Assembly: GCA_934320655.1 (NCBI GenBank)
Contig: CAKRFN010000018.1
Coordinates: 1-47,449 of the forward strand
Length of the DNA: 47,449 bases
Source: an uncultured Eubacterium sp.
GTDB taxonomy: Bacteria > Bacillota > Clostridia > Lachnospirales > Lachnospiraceae
Direction of reading: 5' to 3'
The position numbers were made by a program, and so were the translations under genes. How positions within the stretch are numbered: position 1 is the first letter of the stretch; each line of letters begins with the position of its first letter. The notes beneath the pieces are model-generated. The model saw nothing but the letters and a program-made list of their open reading frames with translations. It searched no databases and was not told where the DNA came from. Below are positions 15,427-23,153 of the stretch, piece after piece.

Positions 15427-15490
15427 AATACAACTTTAGAAAGAAAAATGGTTGTATTTTATTGCAAAATACCGGACAAGTGATTATAAT
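15427..15490 (+). promoter_or_regulatory. Promoter of the sugar transporter operon with inverted repeat operator
   Basis: The promoter is -35 TTGCAA (15462-15467), a 17-bp spacer and -10 TATAAT (15485-15490). Just upstream, AATACAAC (15427-15434) and GTTGTATT (15451-15458) form a perfect 8-bp inverted repeat with a 16-bp spacer. The intergenic region 15254-15534 is AT-rich and has no other gene. Confidence 0.65.
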
Positions 15491-15534
15491 AAGTTCTATC
15501 AAAACAAACACATTTTAGAGGGAGGAACATGTGT

Positions 15535-16740
15535 ATGAAAAAGATTTTAAAAAAAGTAGCCGCAGTTCTTTTGGCTACAACAATGGTAGTCGGACTGACA
15601 GCCTGCGGATCTGGTTCAGCTGAGCCGGCAAGCAGCGACAGCGGCGATGCAGCTCAGAGCTCAGATGCAGATGCAGCTGCAACAACCACAGCACCTGACA
15701 AGATCAAGATTGGTGTTTCTATCTGGTCTTCTACAGACGTACTTGGTTCTCAGTGTAAGAAGATCCTTGACGCAGCAGCAGATGCTTTAGGAGTTGAGGT
15801 TCAGTATGTTGATCAGGGTCACGTATCTGAGAAGGTTACAGCTTCTGTAGAGCAGTTAGTAGCAGCAGGATGCCAGGGTATCATTATCTGTAACTCATCC
15901 GATACAGAGATGACTTCAGCAATTAAGACTTGTGATGATAACAAAGTTTATCTGTCACAGTTCTTCCGTATTATCAGCGAGGAGAACAGCGCAGATATCT
16001 ACAAGGCAGCTAAGGATTCCGCTTACTACATCGGTGCCGTTCATGAAGATGAGCCGGCAAACGGTGAGGCACTTGTAAACATCCTTCTGAACAACGGCGA
16101 CCGTAACATCGGTTTGATCGGTTGGGAGCAGGGAGATGCTACATGGCTTGGAAGATGGGAAGGCTACAAGGCTGGCGTTGAGAAGTGGAACGCAGATCAT
16201 CCCGATGATCAGGCAAAGCTTTCTGAGCCCCAGTACGCTGGTACTACTTCTGAGGGTGGTTCAAAGGCAGCAGAAGCTTTGATGGCAGCAGATCCTACAC
16301 TGGATGCACTGATTCCTGCAGGCGGCGGCGGAGATCCTCTTCAGGGAGCTATCGCAGCAGTAGAGCGTGCCGGCAAGACAGACTCTATCGATATCGTTTC
16401 TACAGACTTCTTACCTGACCTTGGTGAGAGACTTGCAAACGGATCTATGGCTGGTGAGTCAGGCGGACATTACTGTGATCCTCTGATTTCCTTCATGATG
16501 GTTTACAATGCAATCAAGGGTAACTACACAGACTTCGCAGGCAAGTTTGAGGACGTTCCGTTCCCTTACCTGTATGTATCATCAGCAGATGATTACAAAG
16601 ATTATGAGAAGTACTTCGTAGAGCAGCTTCCCTATACTGCAGACGAGCTGGTTGAGATGTCAAATCAGAGTCTTGACGAGCTGAAGCAGACCGCACTGAG
16701 CGTTTCTATCGAAGATGCGGCTGCACGTTCCGGTAAATAA
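15535..16740 (+). CDS. Sugar ABC transporter substrate-binding lipoprotein
   Basis: The 401-residue protein has a lipoprotein signal (lipobox LTAC, Cys24), an acidic Ala/Ser-rich linker to about residue 60 and a periplasmic-binding-protein fold of the ribose/galactose type (Peripla_BP_4: KIKIGVSIW, VAAGCQGIIICNSSD, then NIGLIGW). It should sit on the outer face of the membrane and deliver a sugar to the permeases below. ATG 15535 was chosen over ATG 15529 because GGAGG (15521-15525) is then 9 bp away. A hairpin after the gene probably makes it the most expressed gene of the operon. The substrate cannot be read from the sequence. Confidence 0.9.
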   Translation: MKKILKKVAAVLLATTMVVGLTACGSGSAEPASSDSGDAAQSSDADAAATTTAPDKIKIGVSIWSSTDVLGSQCKKILDAAADALGVEVQYVDQGHVSEKVTASVEQLVAAGCQGIIICNSSDTEMTSAIKTCDDNKVYLSQFFRIISEENSADIYKAAKDSAYYIGAVHEDEPANGEALVNILLNNGDRNIGLIGWEQGDATWLGRWEGYKAGVEKWNADHPDDQAKLSEPQYAGTTSEGGSKAAEALMAADPTLDALIPAGGGGDPLQGAIAAVERAGKTDSIDIVSTDFLPDLGERLANGSMAGESGGHYCDPLISFMMVYNAIKGNYTDFAGKFEDVPFPYLYVSSADDYKDYEKYFVEQLPYTADELVEMSNQSLDELKQTALSVSIEDAAARSGK

Positions 16741-16767
16741 GAGATAGAATAGCGGAAAATAACTTTG

Positions 16768-16803
16768 AAAAGGTGGCGTCGCAATGGCAATGCCACCTTT
16801 TCT
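16768..16803 (+). terminator. Partial terminator/stabilising hairpin between binding protein and permease
   Basis: AAAAGGTGGC (16768-16777) pairs with GCCACCTTTT (16792-16801), followed by CTTAATC. Such leaky terminators after binding-protein genes usually keep the permeases at lower levels. Confidence 0.7.
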
Positions 16804-16837
16804 TAATCAGAAATGACGATAAAAAGAGGTAGATGAT

Positions 16838-17785
16838 ATGAGTACTAAAAAACTTTCGGGGAAAGCAATGGGATATCTCATCCTGTGCGGTCTGGTTGTA
16901 CTTTCGTGGTTGATTTTTAAAATCCTGACTCCGCATAACTTCGGTTCATTTTCAAACATGCTGAATTATTTTCAGGCGAGTCTGATCGCGACTGTCGGAG
17001 CGGTAGGTTTCTATTTTGTAATGGTTATGGGAATGTTCGATTTCTCAATCGGTGCCAATATCATGCTGTCTGCAATCGTGGGCTGTGTAATGGCTACCAG
17101 ATTTAACTTAGGATATTTTGGACTGATCGTTGGATGTATCATTACCGGAACGATTGTCGGCGCGCTGAACGGTGTGTTCTATGTCAAGCTTCGTATTCCG
17201 TCCATGATCGTTACGACCGGTCTTGCTTTGATATATGAGTCACTCGCAAACTATATTGCAGGCGGTGTGGAGCAGACATTACCGTCAGACCTGCGTGCAT
17301 TCGGACAGATGCCCGGAGACATCATTCTGGCGCTGCTGGCATGCGTCGTAGCTTACATATTCTTAAATTACACAAAGATCGGTACCTATACCTATGCGAT
17401 CGGCAGTGACGAGTTCGTTGCAAAGAATATGGGTATCAATGTCAATAAGTACAAGGTGCTTGCGTTCATTTTAAGTGGTGCATTCCTCGGTGTTATGGCG
17501 ATCTTAACGATCAGCTACGGTTCATCCATGGTCGCTGTAACAGGTATGGCATCCATGAGCCGAAACTTCGTACCTACGATGGGATGTTTCTTTGGTATGG
17601 CGTTCAAGAAGTACGGTATGCCGTTGCCGGCGATCATCATCGGTGAGTTCGTGATCAATATTATTTTCTTTGGATTTATCGCACTCGGAGCTCCGACTGC
17701 AATCCAGGACGTTATCACAGGACTGGCACTGCTTATTATCATTACTGTGACAACCAAGGCTACAAAGGGCGAGATCGTCAAGTAA
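16838..17785 (+). CDS. Sugar ABC transporter permease 1 (RbsC/BPD_transp_2 family)
   Basis: The 315-residue membrane protein has about eight to ten hydrophobic helices and RbsC-type motifs: GMFDFSIGANIMLSA (the usual GGIDLSVG region), GALNGVFYVKLRIPSMIVT and YTYAIGSDEFVAKNMGINV (coupling loop, usually G.N..AA..SGI). It is the first of two different permeases, so the transporter probably uses a heterodimeric channel. ATG 16838 follows AAAGAGGTAG. The gap to the ATPase is 19 bp. Confidence 0.9.
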   Translation: MSTKKLSGKAMGYLILCGLVVLSWLIFKILTPHNFGSFSNMLNYFQASLIATVGAVGFYFVMVMGMFDFSIGANIMLSAIVGCVMATRFNLGYFGLIVGCIITGTIVGALNGVFYVKLRIPSMIVTTGLALIYESLANYIAGGVEQTLPSDLRAFGQMPGDIILALLACVVAYIFLNYTKIGTYTYAIGSDEFVAKNMGINVNKYKVLAFILSGAFLGVMAILTISYGSSMVAVTGMASMSRNFVPTMGCFFGMAFKKYGMPLPAIIIGEFVINIIFFGFIALGAPTAIQDVITGLALLIIITVTTKATKGEIVK

Positions 17786-17804
17786 TGAAAGGGGGAAGAC
17801 AGCA

Positions 17805-19304
17805 ATGAGTGAAGTAAGATTACAGGTAAAAAATCTATGCAAGAACTTTGGTATTACCAAGGCCGTTCAGAACGTATCCTTTGATATCAACAAAGGTGAA
17901 GTTCACGCGCTGATCGGAGAGAATGGTTCCGGAAAATCTACCCTTACCAATATGCTGACAGGTATCTACAGCATCGGAAGCGGACAGTTTATTCTGGATG
18001 GAAAGGAGATCCATCCGAAAAATCAGGTAGAGGCAAATGAGGAAGGTGTATCCATCATCGTACAGGAGCTGGGTACATTGTCAGGACTGACCGTTGCAGA
18101 GAATATCTTTCTCGGTCACGAGGATCAGTTCGTACATTTGGGATTAAAGAATACGAATGCCATGAATCGCAAGGCACAGGAGCTGCTGAACCAGTATGGT
18201 TTTGACCGCATCAAGGCATCCGATATGATCGATGTATATAACTTCGAGGATCGTAAGCTCGTAGAGATCGTAAAGGCTACTTATTTTAACCCGAAGATCG
18301 TCGTGATCGACGAGACGACGACTGCGCTTTCGCAGGAAGGCCGTGAGGAGCTGTATAAGCATATGGATCGTATCCGTGAGAGCGGAAATACCGTTATTTT
18401 CATTTCACATGACCTTCCGGAAGTCATTGAGCGGTCTGATACGATCACAATTCTGCGTGACGGTGTCTATATCGATACGGTCAAGAGTGCGGATGTAGAT
18501 GAGGATGCATTAAAGAAATTGATGGTAGGCCGTGAAGTGACCGGAGATTACTATCGTTCCGATTATGGCGAGACGATTTCGGATGAAGTTGTATTATCTG
18601 TAAAGAATGTGACGGTTCCCGGTCTGATCGAGGATGTGACTTTCGATCTGCATAAGGGAGAGATCCTTGGCTTTGGTGGATTGTCTGAGTCAGGTATGCA
18701 TGAGATCGGAAAAGCGATCTTTGGCGCATCCTATGACCGTGAGGGTAGCGTGACACTGGCAGATGGAACACAGATCAACGACATTCCGACTGCGATCAAG
18801 CACAGCATCGCTTATACATCAAAGGATCGTGATAATGAGTCTGTAGTATTAAACCAGAGTATCGGCGATAACATCTGTCTGCCGTCACTCGATGAGCTGG
18901 CAGGAAAGGGACCTTTCCTCAGCGACAAAAAGCGGCGTGATTTTGCCAATGAATATGCAAAGCAGATGTCCGTCAAGATGGTCAATGTCGATCAGTTCGT
19001 TTCCAACCTGTCCGGTGGTAACAAGCAGAAGGTCGTTCTGGCAAGATGGATCGGAAAAGATTCTGATATTGTCGTATTGGACAGCCCGACACGAGGCATT
19101 GATATCAAGGTAAAACAGGACATCTACCAGTTAATGAACGAGATGAGAAAAAATGGTAAGTCCATCATTATGATTTCAGAAGAGTTGATGGAGCTGATCG
19201 GTATGTGTGACCGTATTGTCATCATGAAAGACGGAAAGATCAGCGGTGAACTGGGGCGCGATGAGCATCTGGATGAGAATGGTCTGATTTCGATGATGGT
19301 ATAA
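17805..19304 (+). CDS. Sugar ABC transporter ATP-binding protein (RbsA/MglA type, two NBDs)
   Basis: The 499-residue protein carries two nucleotide-binding domains. NBD1 has an intact Walker A (GENGSGKS, about 38-45) and Walker B (VVIDETT), but its LSxxxQ signature is replaced by a divergent segment near residues 144-151 (YNFEDRK). NBD2 has lost Walker A (GLSESGMHE near 290) but keeps the signature LSGGNKQ (about 401) and Walker B (VVLDSPTRG). Only one composite ATP site can therefore be complete. The N-terminal domain contacts the permeases encoded on both sides. It sits 10 bp before permease 2. Confidence 0.92.
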   Translation: MSEVRLQVKNLCKNFGITKAVQNVSFDINKGEVHALIGENGSGKSTLTNMLTGIYSIGSGQFILDGKEIHPKNQVEANEEGVSIIVQELGTLSGLTVAENIFLGHEDQFVHLGLKNTNAMNRKAQELLNQYGFDRIKASDMIDVYNFEDRKLVEIVKATYFNPKIVVIDETTTALSQEGREELYKHMDRIRESGNTVIFISHDLPEVIERSDTITILRDGVYIDTVKSADVDEDALKKLMVGREVTGDYYRSDYGETISDEVVLSVKNVTVPGLIEDVTFDLHKGEILGFGGLSESGMHEIGKAIFGASYDREGSVTLADGTQINDIPTAIKHSIAYTSKDRDNESVVLNQSIGDNICLPSLDELAGKGPFLSDKKRRDFANEYAKQMSVKMVNVDQFVSNLSGGNKQKVVLARWIGKDSDIVVLDSPTRGIDIKVKQDIYQLMNEMRKNGKSIIMISEELMELIGMCDRIVIMKDGKISGELGRDEHLDENGLISMMV

Positions 19305-19314
19305 GGAGGCAGTT

Positions 19315-20280
19315 ATGGCAAGTCAAGCAAGTGCAAACACAAAAGAGCAGGAGCTCAAAAAAGTATCAAAGATGTCGCTGGTTCGTTCGCTTCTGCCGAT
19401 CGTAGGACTGGTTGTGGTATTCCTGTTATTCAACATTCTGACGAACTTCAGAATGATGGGAAATATGTCACTGGTACTATCACAGGTATATGTAACGATG
19501 ATTTCAGCGATGGGTGTATTCTTTATCATGACAATGGGCGGTCTGGATTTCTCCCAGGGATCAATTTTAGGAATCGCATCGATTGTAGTATGTATGTTAT
19601 CCAAGGTCAGTATTCCTCTGGCAATCGTTGGAGGTATCGCAGTTGGTGCGGCGATCGGAGCAATCAACGGTTACTTCTATGTATACCGTAAGATCAAATC
19701 CTTCATTGTTACGATCTGTACGATGTTCTTATTCCGTGGATTTATCAAGTATTTAACGACAAATTCACCGGTAGCCGGATCAGCAAGCCTGATCAATTAT
19801 GACAGCACCGCACTCAAGGTAACGTGTACGATTGTGATTCTGGTGATCGGATTTGTGATCTTCCGTTTCACGAAATTCGGTACATACTTAAAGGCAATCG
19901 GAGCCGGTGAGAAGGCAGCGATGTTCTCCGGTATCCGTACAGACCGCATGAAGTTCTGGATCTATGTACTGGCAGGTGCAATCACCGGATTCGCAGCGTT
20001 TATCAACGTTATCAAGGTCGGTTCGGTAACATCCTCCGGTGGTAACCAGTTAGAGACACAGATTCTGATCGCGCTGGTGCTCGGTGGTATGCCGATCTCC
20101 GGTGGAGCAAAGGTTCGTTTTGAGAATATCATCGTAGGTTCTCTGCTGTACATTGTATTGAACAGTGGTCTGACGATGATGGGATTCACTACACAGATGA
20201 TGCAGCTCATTCAGGGTATTGTATTCCTGATCTTCGTAGCAGTATTTGCGGATCGTGAATCTATTCAGGTAATTAAGTAA
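19315..20280 (+). CDS. Sugar ABC transporter permease 2 (RbsC/BPD_transp_2 family)
   Basis: The 321-residue membrane protein is related to permease 1 but clearly different. It has the canonical motifs TMGGLDFSQGSILG, GAAIGAINGYFYVYRKIKSFIVT, LKAIGAGEKAAMFSGI and GGMPISGGAKVRFE. Together with permease 1 it should form the channel. An ATG follows AAGGAGGCAGTT. The regulator gene follows after 16 bp. Confidence 0.92.
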   Translation: MASQASANTKEQELKKVSKMSLVRSLLPIVGLVVVFLLFNILTNFRMMGNMSLVLSQVYVTMISAMGVFFIMTMGGLDFSQGSILGIASIVVCMLSKVSIPLAIVGGIAVGAAIGAINGYFYVYRKIKSFIVTICTMFLFRGFIKYLTTNSPVAGSASLINYDSTALKVTCTIVILVIGFVIFRFTKFGTYLKAIGAGEKAAMFSGIRTDRMKFWIYVLAGAITGFAAFINVIKVGSVTSSGGNQLETQILIALVLGGMPISGGAKVRFENIIVGSLLYIVLNSGLTMMGFTTQMMQLIQGIVFLIFVAVFADRESIQVIK

Positions 20281-20296
20281 GATTTAGGGTGTGCCT

Positions 20297-21397
20297 ATGC
20301 GAAACACGGATCAGGATGTTTTGAAATATCAAAAATTGTATCATTGGGCGCATACGGTCATTACGAGTGGTGTCATGAACCGTATGGATAAGTTCCCATC
20401 TGAGACCAGCTTGCAGAAGAAGTTCGGATATTCCAGACAGACGGTTCGCACGGCGTTACAAAAACTTGAGGACGAGGGTCTGATCATCCGCGTCCGCGGC
20501 AGCGGAACGTATGTGGCGTACGAGGGATCTTCCTCAGATGAGGAAAGACCCAGGATCGGATTGCTGCTCAGCTACTATTCCGATTATCTGTTCCCGAGAG
20601 TGTATGATGGTATCGAGTCTGCATTGAAGGAAAAAGGGTATGACATCGAGGTGGCAGTCACGAAAAATTACCTGAATGCTGAGGCTCTCTATCTGGAGGG
20701 CATGTTCAAGCGCCGGGTATCAGGATTGATTATTGAGGGAACGCGTTCCGCGTTCCCAAATCCGAATATTCGTCTGTATGAAGAGATCCGCAGGCGTAAT
20801 CTGCCGACCTTATTTATTCACAATCATTATGCCAACCAGACCTTTGACAGTGTTGAGATGGCTGATGCGAAGGCTGCTTATGAGGCTACGAAGATGCTGA
20901 TTGAGTATGGACATCGAAAAATCGGGGCGATCTTTAAGTATGATGATATGCAGGGCATTGAACGGTATAAAGGCTATATTCAATGTCTGTCAGATTATGG
21001 AATCCCTTTTGATGAGGATTGTGTCCGGTGGTATTCGACAAAGGATATGGAAGAAAAGCTGGGCAAAAAGGGACTGATGCATATTTATCGGAGAACGAAA
21101 GAATGTACAGCGATGGTCATGTATAATGATGAGGTGGCAGAATATTATATGGAGTTTCTGGAGGAACGTGGAATACGGGTTCCGGAGGATCTGTCACTGA
21201 TCTCATTTGATGATGCGGAACTGCAGCAGGTAGACCGGATTAAGGTGCTGTCTGTCATTCATCCGAAATACAAGCTGGGTCGCGTCACAGGGAGAAATCT
21301 GCTGCGCATGATCGAGGATGATCAGTGGCAGACCAGAAACTATTCCTATCGGTTTCCGGTACAGCTCAATGATGGAAATTCAGTGATGAAACGTTAA
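20297..21397 (+). CDS. GntR/LacI-type transcriptional regulator (AraR-like architecture)
   Basis: The 366-residue protein joins an N-terminal GntR winged helix (about 10-80: FPSETSLQKKFGYSRQTVRTALQKLEDEGLIIRVRGSGTYV region) to a C-terminal LacI-type sugar-binding domain (about 90-366: RIGLLLSYYSDYLFP, then FDDAELQQV). This is the plan of AraR of Bacillus, but a substrate cannot be assigned. As the last gene of the transporter operon it probably senses the transported sugar and controls the operon, perhaps through the AATACAA/GTTGTATT repeats at 15252 and 15427. ATG 20297 is preferred over GTG 20291 because AGGG is then 7 bp away. Confidence 0.88.
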   Translation: MRNTDQDVLKYQKLYHWAHTVITSGVMNRMDKFPSETSLQKKFGYSRQTVRTALQKLEDEGLIIRVRGSGTYVAYEGSSSDEERPRIGLLLSYYSDYLFPRVYDGIESALKEKGYDIEVAVTKNYLNAEALYLEGMFKRRVSGLIIEGTRSAFPNPNIRLYEEIRRRNLPTLFIHNHYANQTFDSVEMADAKAAYEATKMLIEYGHRKIGAIFKYDDMQGIERYKGYIQCLSDYGIPFDEDCVRWYSTKDMEEKLGKKGLMHIYRRTKECTAMVMYNDEVAEYYMEFLEERGIRVPEDLSLISFDDAELQQVDRIKVLSVIHPKYKLGRVTGRNLLRMIEDDQWQTRNYSYRFPVQLNDGNSVMKR

Positions 21398-21428
21398 AAA
21401 GAACGTGCATTTACGCACGTTCTTTTTT
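21396..21428. terminator. Bidirectional terminator shared by the regulator gene and yhhQ
   Basis: GAACGTGC (21401-21408) pairs with GCACGTTC (21415-21422), with A-runs on the left and T6 on the right, so both strands end in a U-run. The right arm encodes the last codons of yhhQ, and the yhhQ stop codon lies in the loop. Confidence 0.9.
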
Positions 21429-22112
21429 GTGGTTTACCATATATCTTGCCGCGTACATGACCGGTGTGTCTGCCAGACTGGTGACGATAAAAATGATATA
21501 GCTTGACCACGCGATCGAGATCAGTGTGGGCAGCGGATACGTCCCCGCAAATGCGCCGAATGTGAACAGCAACGTGTTGAGCAGCTGCGAGATCAGCGTG
21601 GAACCATTGTTGCGCAGCCATAAAAAACGTGTGGAATCTCCACATTTTTTCGTGGTAAACGCCCACCATTTGTGGTATGCCCACACATCAAAGCGTTGGC
21701 AGATCGCATATACGACAAAGCTGGTCAGCATCAGTCGCGGCGTGTTCGAGAAGATCGCCTGTATATGGGGCATTGCAAAATCGCTCTCAGTGGGGATGTA
21801 GTGCAGCCATGACTGCGAGATCACGATAAATGTGAGCGAACAGGCGATACCGATGTTGACCGCCTTGTTGGATGCCTCTTTGCCGTAAAACTCGCTGAGC
21901 AGGTCTGTCACGAGGAACGTCGATGCAAAAAGGATATTTCCGAGTGTCTGCTCCATGCCGAAGGCATTCACGACGATCAATACCTCGATGTTCGCGGCGA
22001 TCGTGGCGAGTACCGTCCAGCAATACAGACCAGTCTCTCCGAACAGCCGGAAGAAAACGAGTACAAGTGAAAAGGTCACGATCAGTGACCCGATCAGTAA
22101 TAATTCATTCAT
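21411..22112 (-). CDS. yhhQ: Queuosine precursor transporter YhhQ (QPTR, Vut_1 family)
   Basis: The family imports precursors of the modified tRNA base queuosine (preQ0, preQ1 or queuine, depending on the member). The 233-residue membrane protein has about six helices and family motifs (NIEVLIVV, FLVTDLLSEFYGKEASNKAV, RNNGSTLISQLLNT). It overlaps the radical SAM gene upstream by 4 bp (ATGA) and both lie behind a preQ1 riboswitch, which supports a role in queuosine salvage. Its 3' end is built into the shared terminator. Confidence 0.92.
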   Translation of the reverse strand: MNELLLIGSLIVTFSLVLVFFRLFGETGLYCWTVLATIAANIEVLIVVNAFGMEQTLGNILFASTFLVTDLLSEFYGKEASNKAVNIGIACSLTFIVISQSWLHYIPTESDFAMPHIQAIFSNTPRLMLTSFVVYAICQRFDVWAYHKWWAFTTKKCGDSTRFLWLRNNGSTLISQLLNTLLFTFGAFAGTYPLPTLISIAWSSYIIFIVTSLADTPVMYAARYMVNHKKERA

Positions 22113-22840
22113 TTGTTTTGATCCTTTCCTACACCGAAATCGGTGTTATTTAATAGAATATCTACGCGGGGATCATCGCGGTAGATGGGATAGACATGCG
22201 CCATAAATTCTGACAAAACGGCTGCGTCCGGTTTGATGCGTGTTGTGTTTTCGATCATGAGGTTCACGCAGACGCGCTCGAAATGGGCAAGCCCGGTTTC
22301 AATGTCGCTACGCATGGAATCGACGGTCTGTCCGGTCAGACCGAACAGCAGACACACTTCATCAAAGCCTGCGGCGATCACTGTGGGATCGCTTTCATCA
22401 ATGCCTTTGTCGAGGATGCGCTCCCTGAAATCGGCATCAAAGGTCTCAACGCCGATTTTGACCTTGACTGTGATACCGGCATCCGTAAAAAATGCGCGGT
22501 AGGCGGGCAGCTCGTTCCGGTGCATCCAGTGGCATTCGAAGTGCAGCTCGCGGATCTGTTTTTCCAGACAGATGTCGCGGATCAGTGTCAGCGTCGCCTC
22601 GTCCAGATCCATCAGACTGCCCGAATTGATGACCTCGAGCTTGCCATATCTGCCGTCTACGTGTGCGAGTGCCGAGCGGTTCAGCGCATAATTCGCGGAC
22701 TCATCACGCGAAAAATCGAGGTGATAGTCGCAGAATTTACAGCGCCGCCATTTGCAGCCGCTGCCGCGCAGCATGATGATTTCGCGCGGATTTTTTTCAG
22801 TGATGATGCTGTAGCGCACCGGATCGAAGGTGTCGGACAT
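22109..22840 (-). CDS. queL: Radical SAM protein, probable queuine lyase QueL
   Basis: The 243-residue protein has an iron-sulfur motif C29-x4-C34-x2-C37 (GCKWRRCKFC), slightly longer than the usual CX3CX2C, and a radical SAM barrel. In Clostridioides difficile a radical SAM enzyme encoded with YhhQ, QueL, splits queuine to give a re-usable precursor. Here the same pairing and the preQ1 riboswitch upstream suggest that function; motif evidence alone would only say radical SAM. ATG 22840 follows AAAGGA on the minus strand; an earlier in-frame ATG runs through the terminator hairpins and is rejected. The companion hydrolase QueK is not in the window. Confidence 0.75.
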   Translation of the reverse strand: MSDTFDPVRYSIITEKNPREIIMLRGSGCKWRRCKFCDYHLDFSRDESANYALNRSALAHVDGRYGKLEVINSGSLMDLDEATLTLIRDICLEKQIRELHFECHWMHRNELPAYRAFFTDAGITVKVKIGVETFDADFRERILDKGIDESDPTVIAAGFDEVCLLFGLTGQTVDSMRSDIETGLAHFERVCVNLMIENTTRIKPDAAVLSEFMAHVYPIYRDDPRVDILLNNTDFGVGKDQNK

Positions 22841-22877
22841 GAGAGTGGTATCCTTTCGTGGGTTTAATTTTAGGCAT

Positions 22878-22901
22878 AAAAAAGGACACAACCCTGTGCC
22901 C
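22878..22901 (-). terminator. Second terminator downstream of the preQ1 aptamer
   Basis: On the minus strand GGGCACA (22901-22895) pairs with TGTGTCC (22890-22884) around GGGT, followed by T6. It lies directly after the first terminator, so two stop signals are stacked before queL. Confidence 0.75.
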
Positions 22902-22903
22902 AT

Positions 22904-22929
22904 CAAAAACAGAAAGCCTCACGGCTCTC
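22904..22929 (-). terminator. Riboswitch expression-platform terminator
   Basis: On the minus strand GAGAGCC (22929-22923) pairs with GGCTTTC (22918-22912) around GTGA, followed by TGTTTTTG. It starts 4 nt after the preQ1 aptamer tail, as expected for a transcription-terminating riboswitch. Confidence 0.75.
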
Positions 22930-22932
22930 AAT

Positions 22933-22971
22933 CCCTAGTTTTGTTTATAGACAGGATGGTCACGAACTGTC
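22933..22971 (-). promoter_or_regulatory. preQ1-I riboswitch aptamer
   Basis: On the minus strand, the stem GACAG (22971-22967) pairs with CTGTC around the loop TTCGTGACCATC, followed by the A-rich tail TATAAACAAAACTAGGG. Small P1 stem, UUCGU-ACC loop and AACAAAACuAGG tail are the hallmarks of class I preQ1 aptamers. It precedes a terminator and the queL-yhhQ pair, so high preQ1 should switch salvage off. Confidence 0.85.
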
Positions 22972-23027
22972 TCGCCGGATATGGCGTATGTAATTATCGC
23001 ATGAAACCATGCGGATGCATCCTGATT

Positions 23028-23056
23028 ATCCTACCAGAGCCGCAGATAAAATGCAA
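23028..23056 (-). promoter_or_regulatory. Promoter of the preQ1 riboswitch-queL-yhhQ transcript
   Basis: On the minus strand, -35 TTGCAT (23056-23051), a 17-bp spacer and extended -10 TGGTAGGAT (hexamer 23033-23028). The region 22972-23027 between it and the aptamer can form CGCATG-GTTT-CATGCG. Confidence 0.5.
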
Positions 23057-23088
23057 GAGGTTTTATAAAAATTTCCAGTCAAACAGGA

Positions 23089-23117
23089 TTGACGCTCTCT
23101 TAGCAGAAAACTATAAT
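23089..23117 (+). promoter_or_regulatory. Promoter of the HNH gene
   Basis: -35 TTGACG (23089-23094), a 17-bp spacer and -10 TATAAT (23112-23117), 36 bp before the start codon. It is divergent from the queL promoter. Confidence 0.75.
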
Positions 23118-23153
23118 AGGTAAATAGTTAGTCAGGCAGAGAGGAATACACAT

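Noticed and set aside
20297..21397. Naming the regulator AraR and the transporter an arabinose system
   Set aside because: The architecture matches, but no arabinose genes are nearby and the operator differs from the AraR consensus I know.
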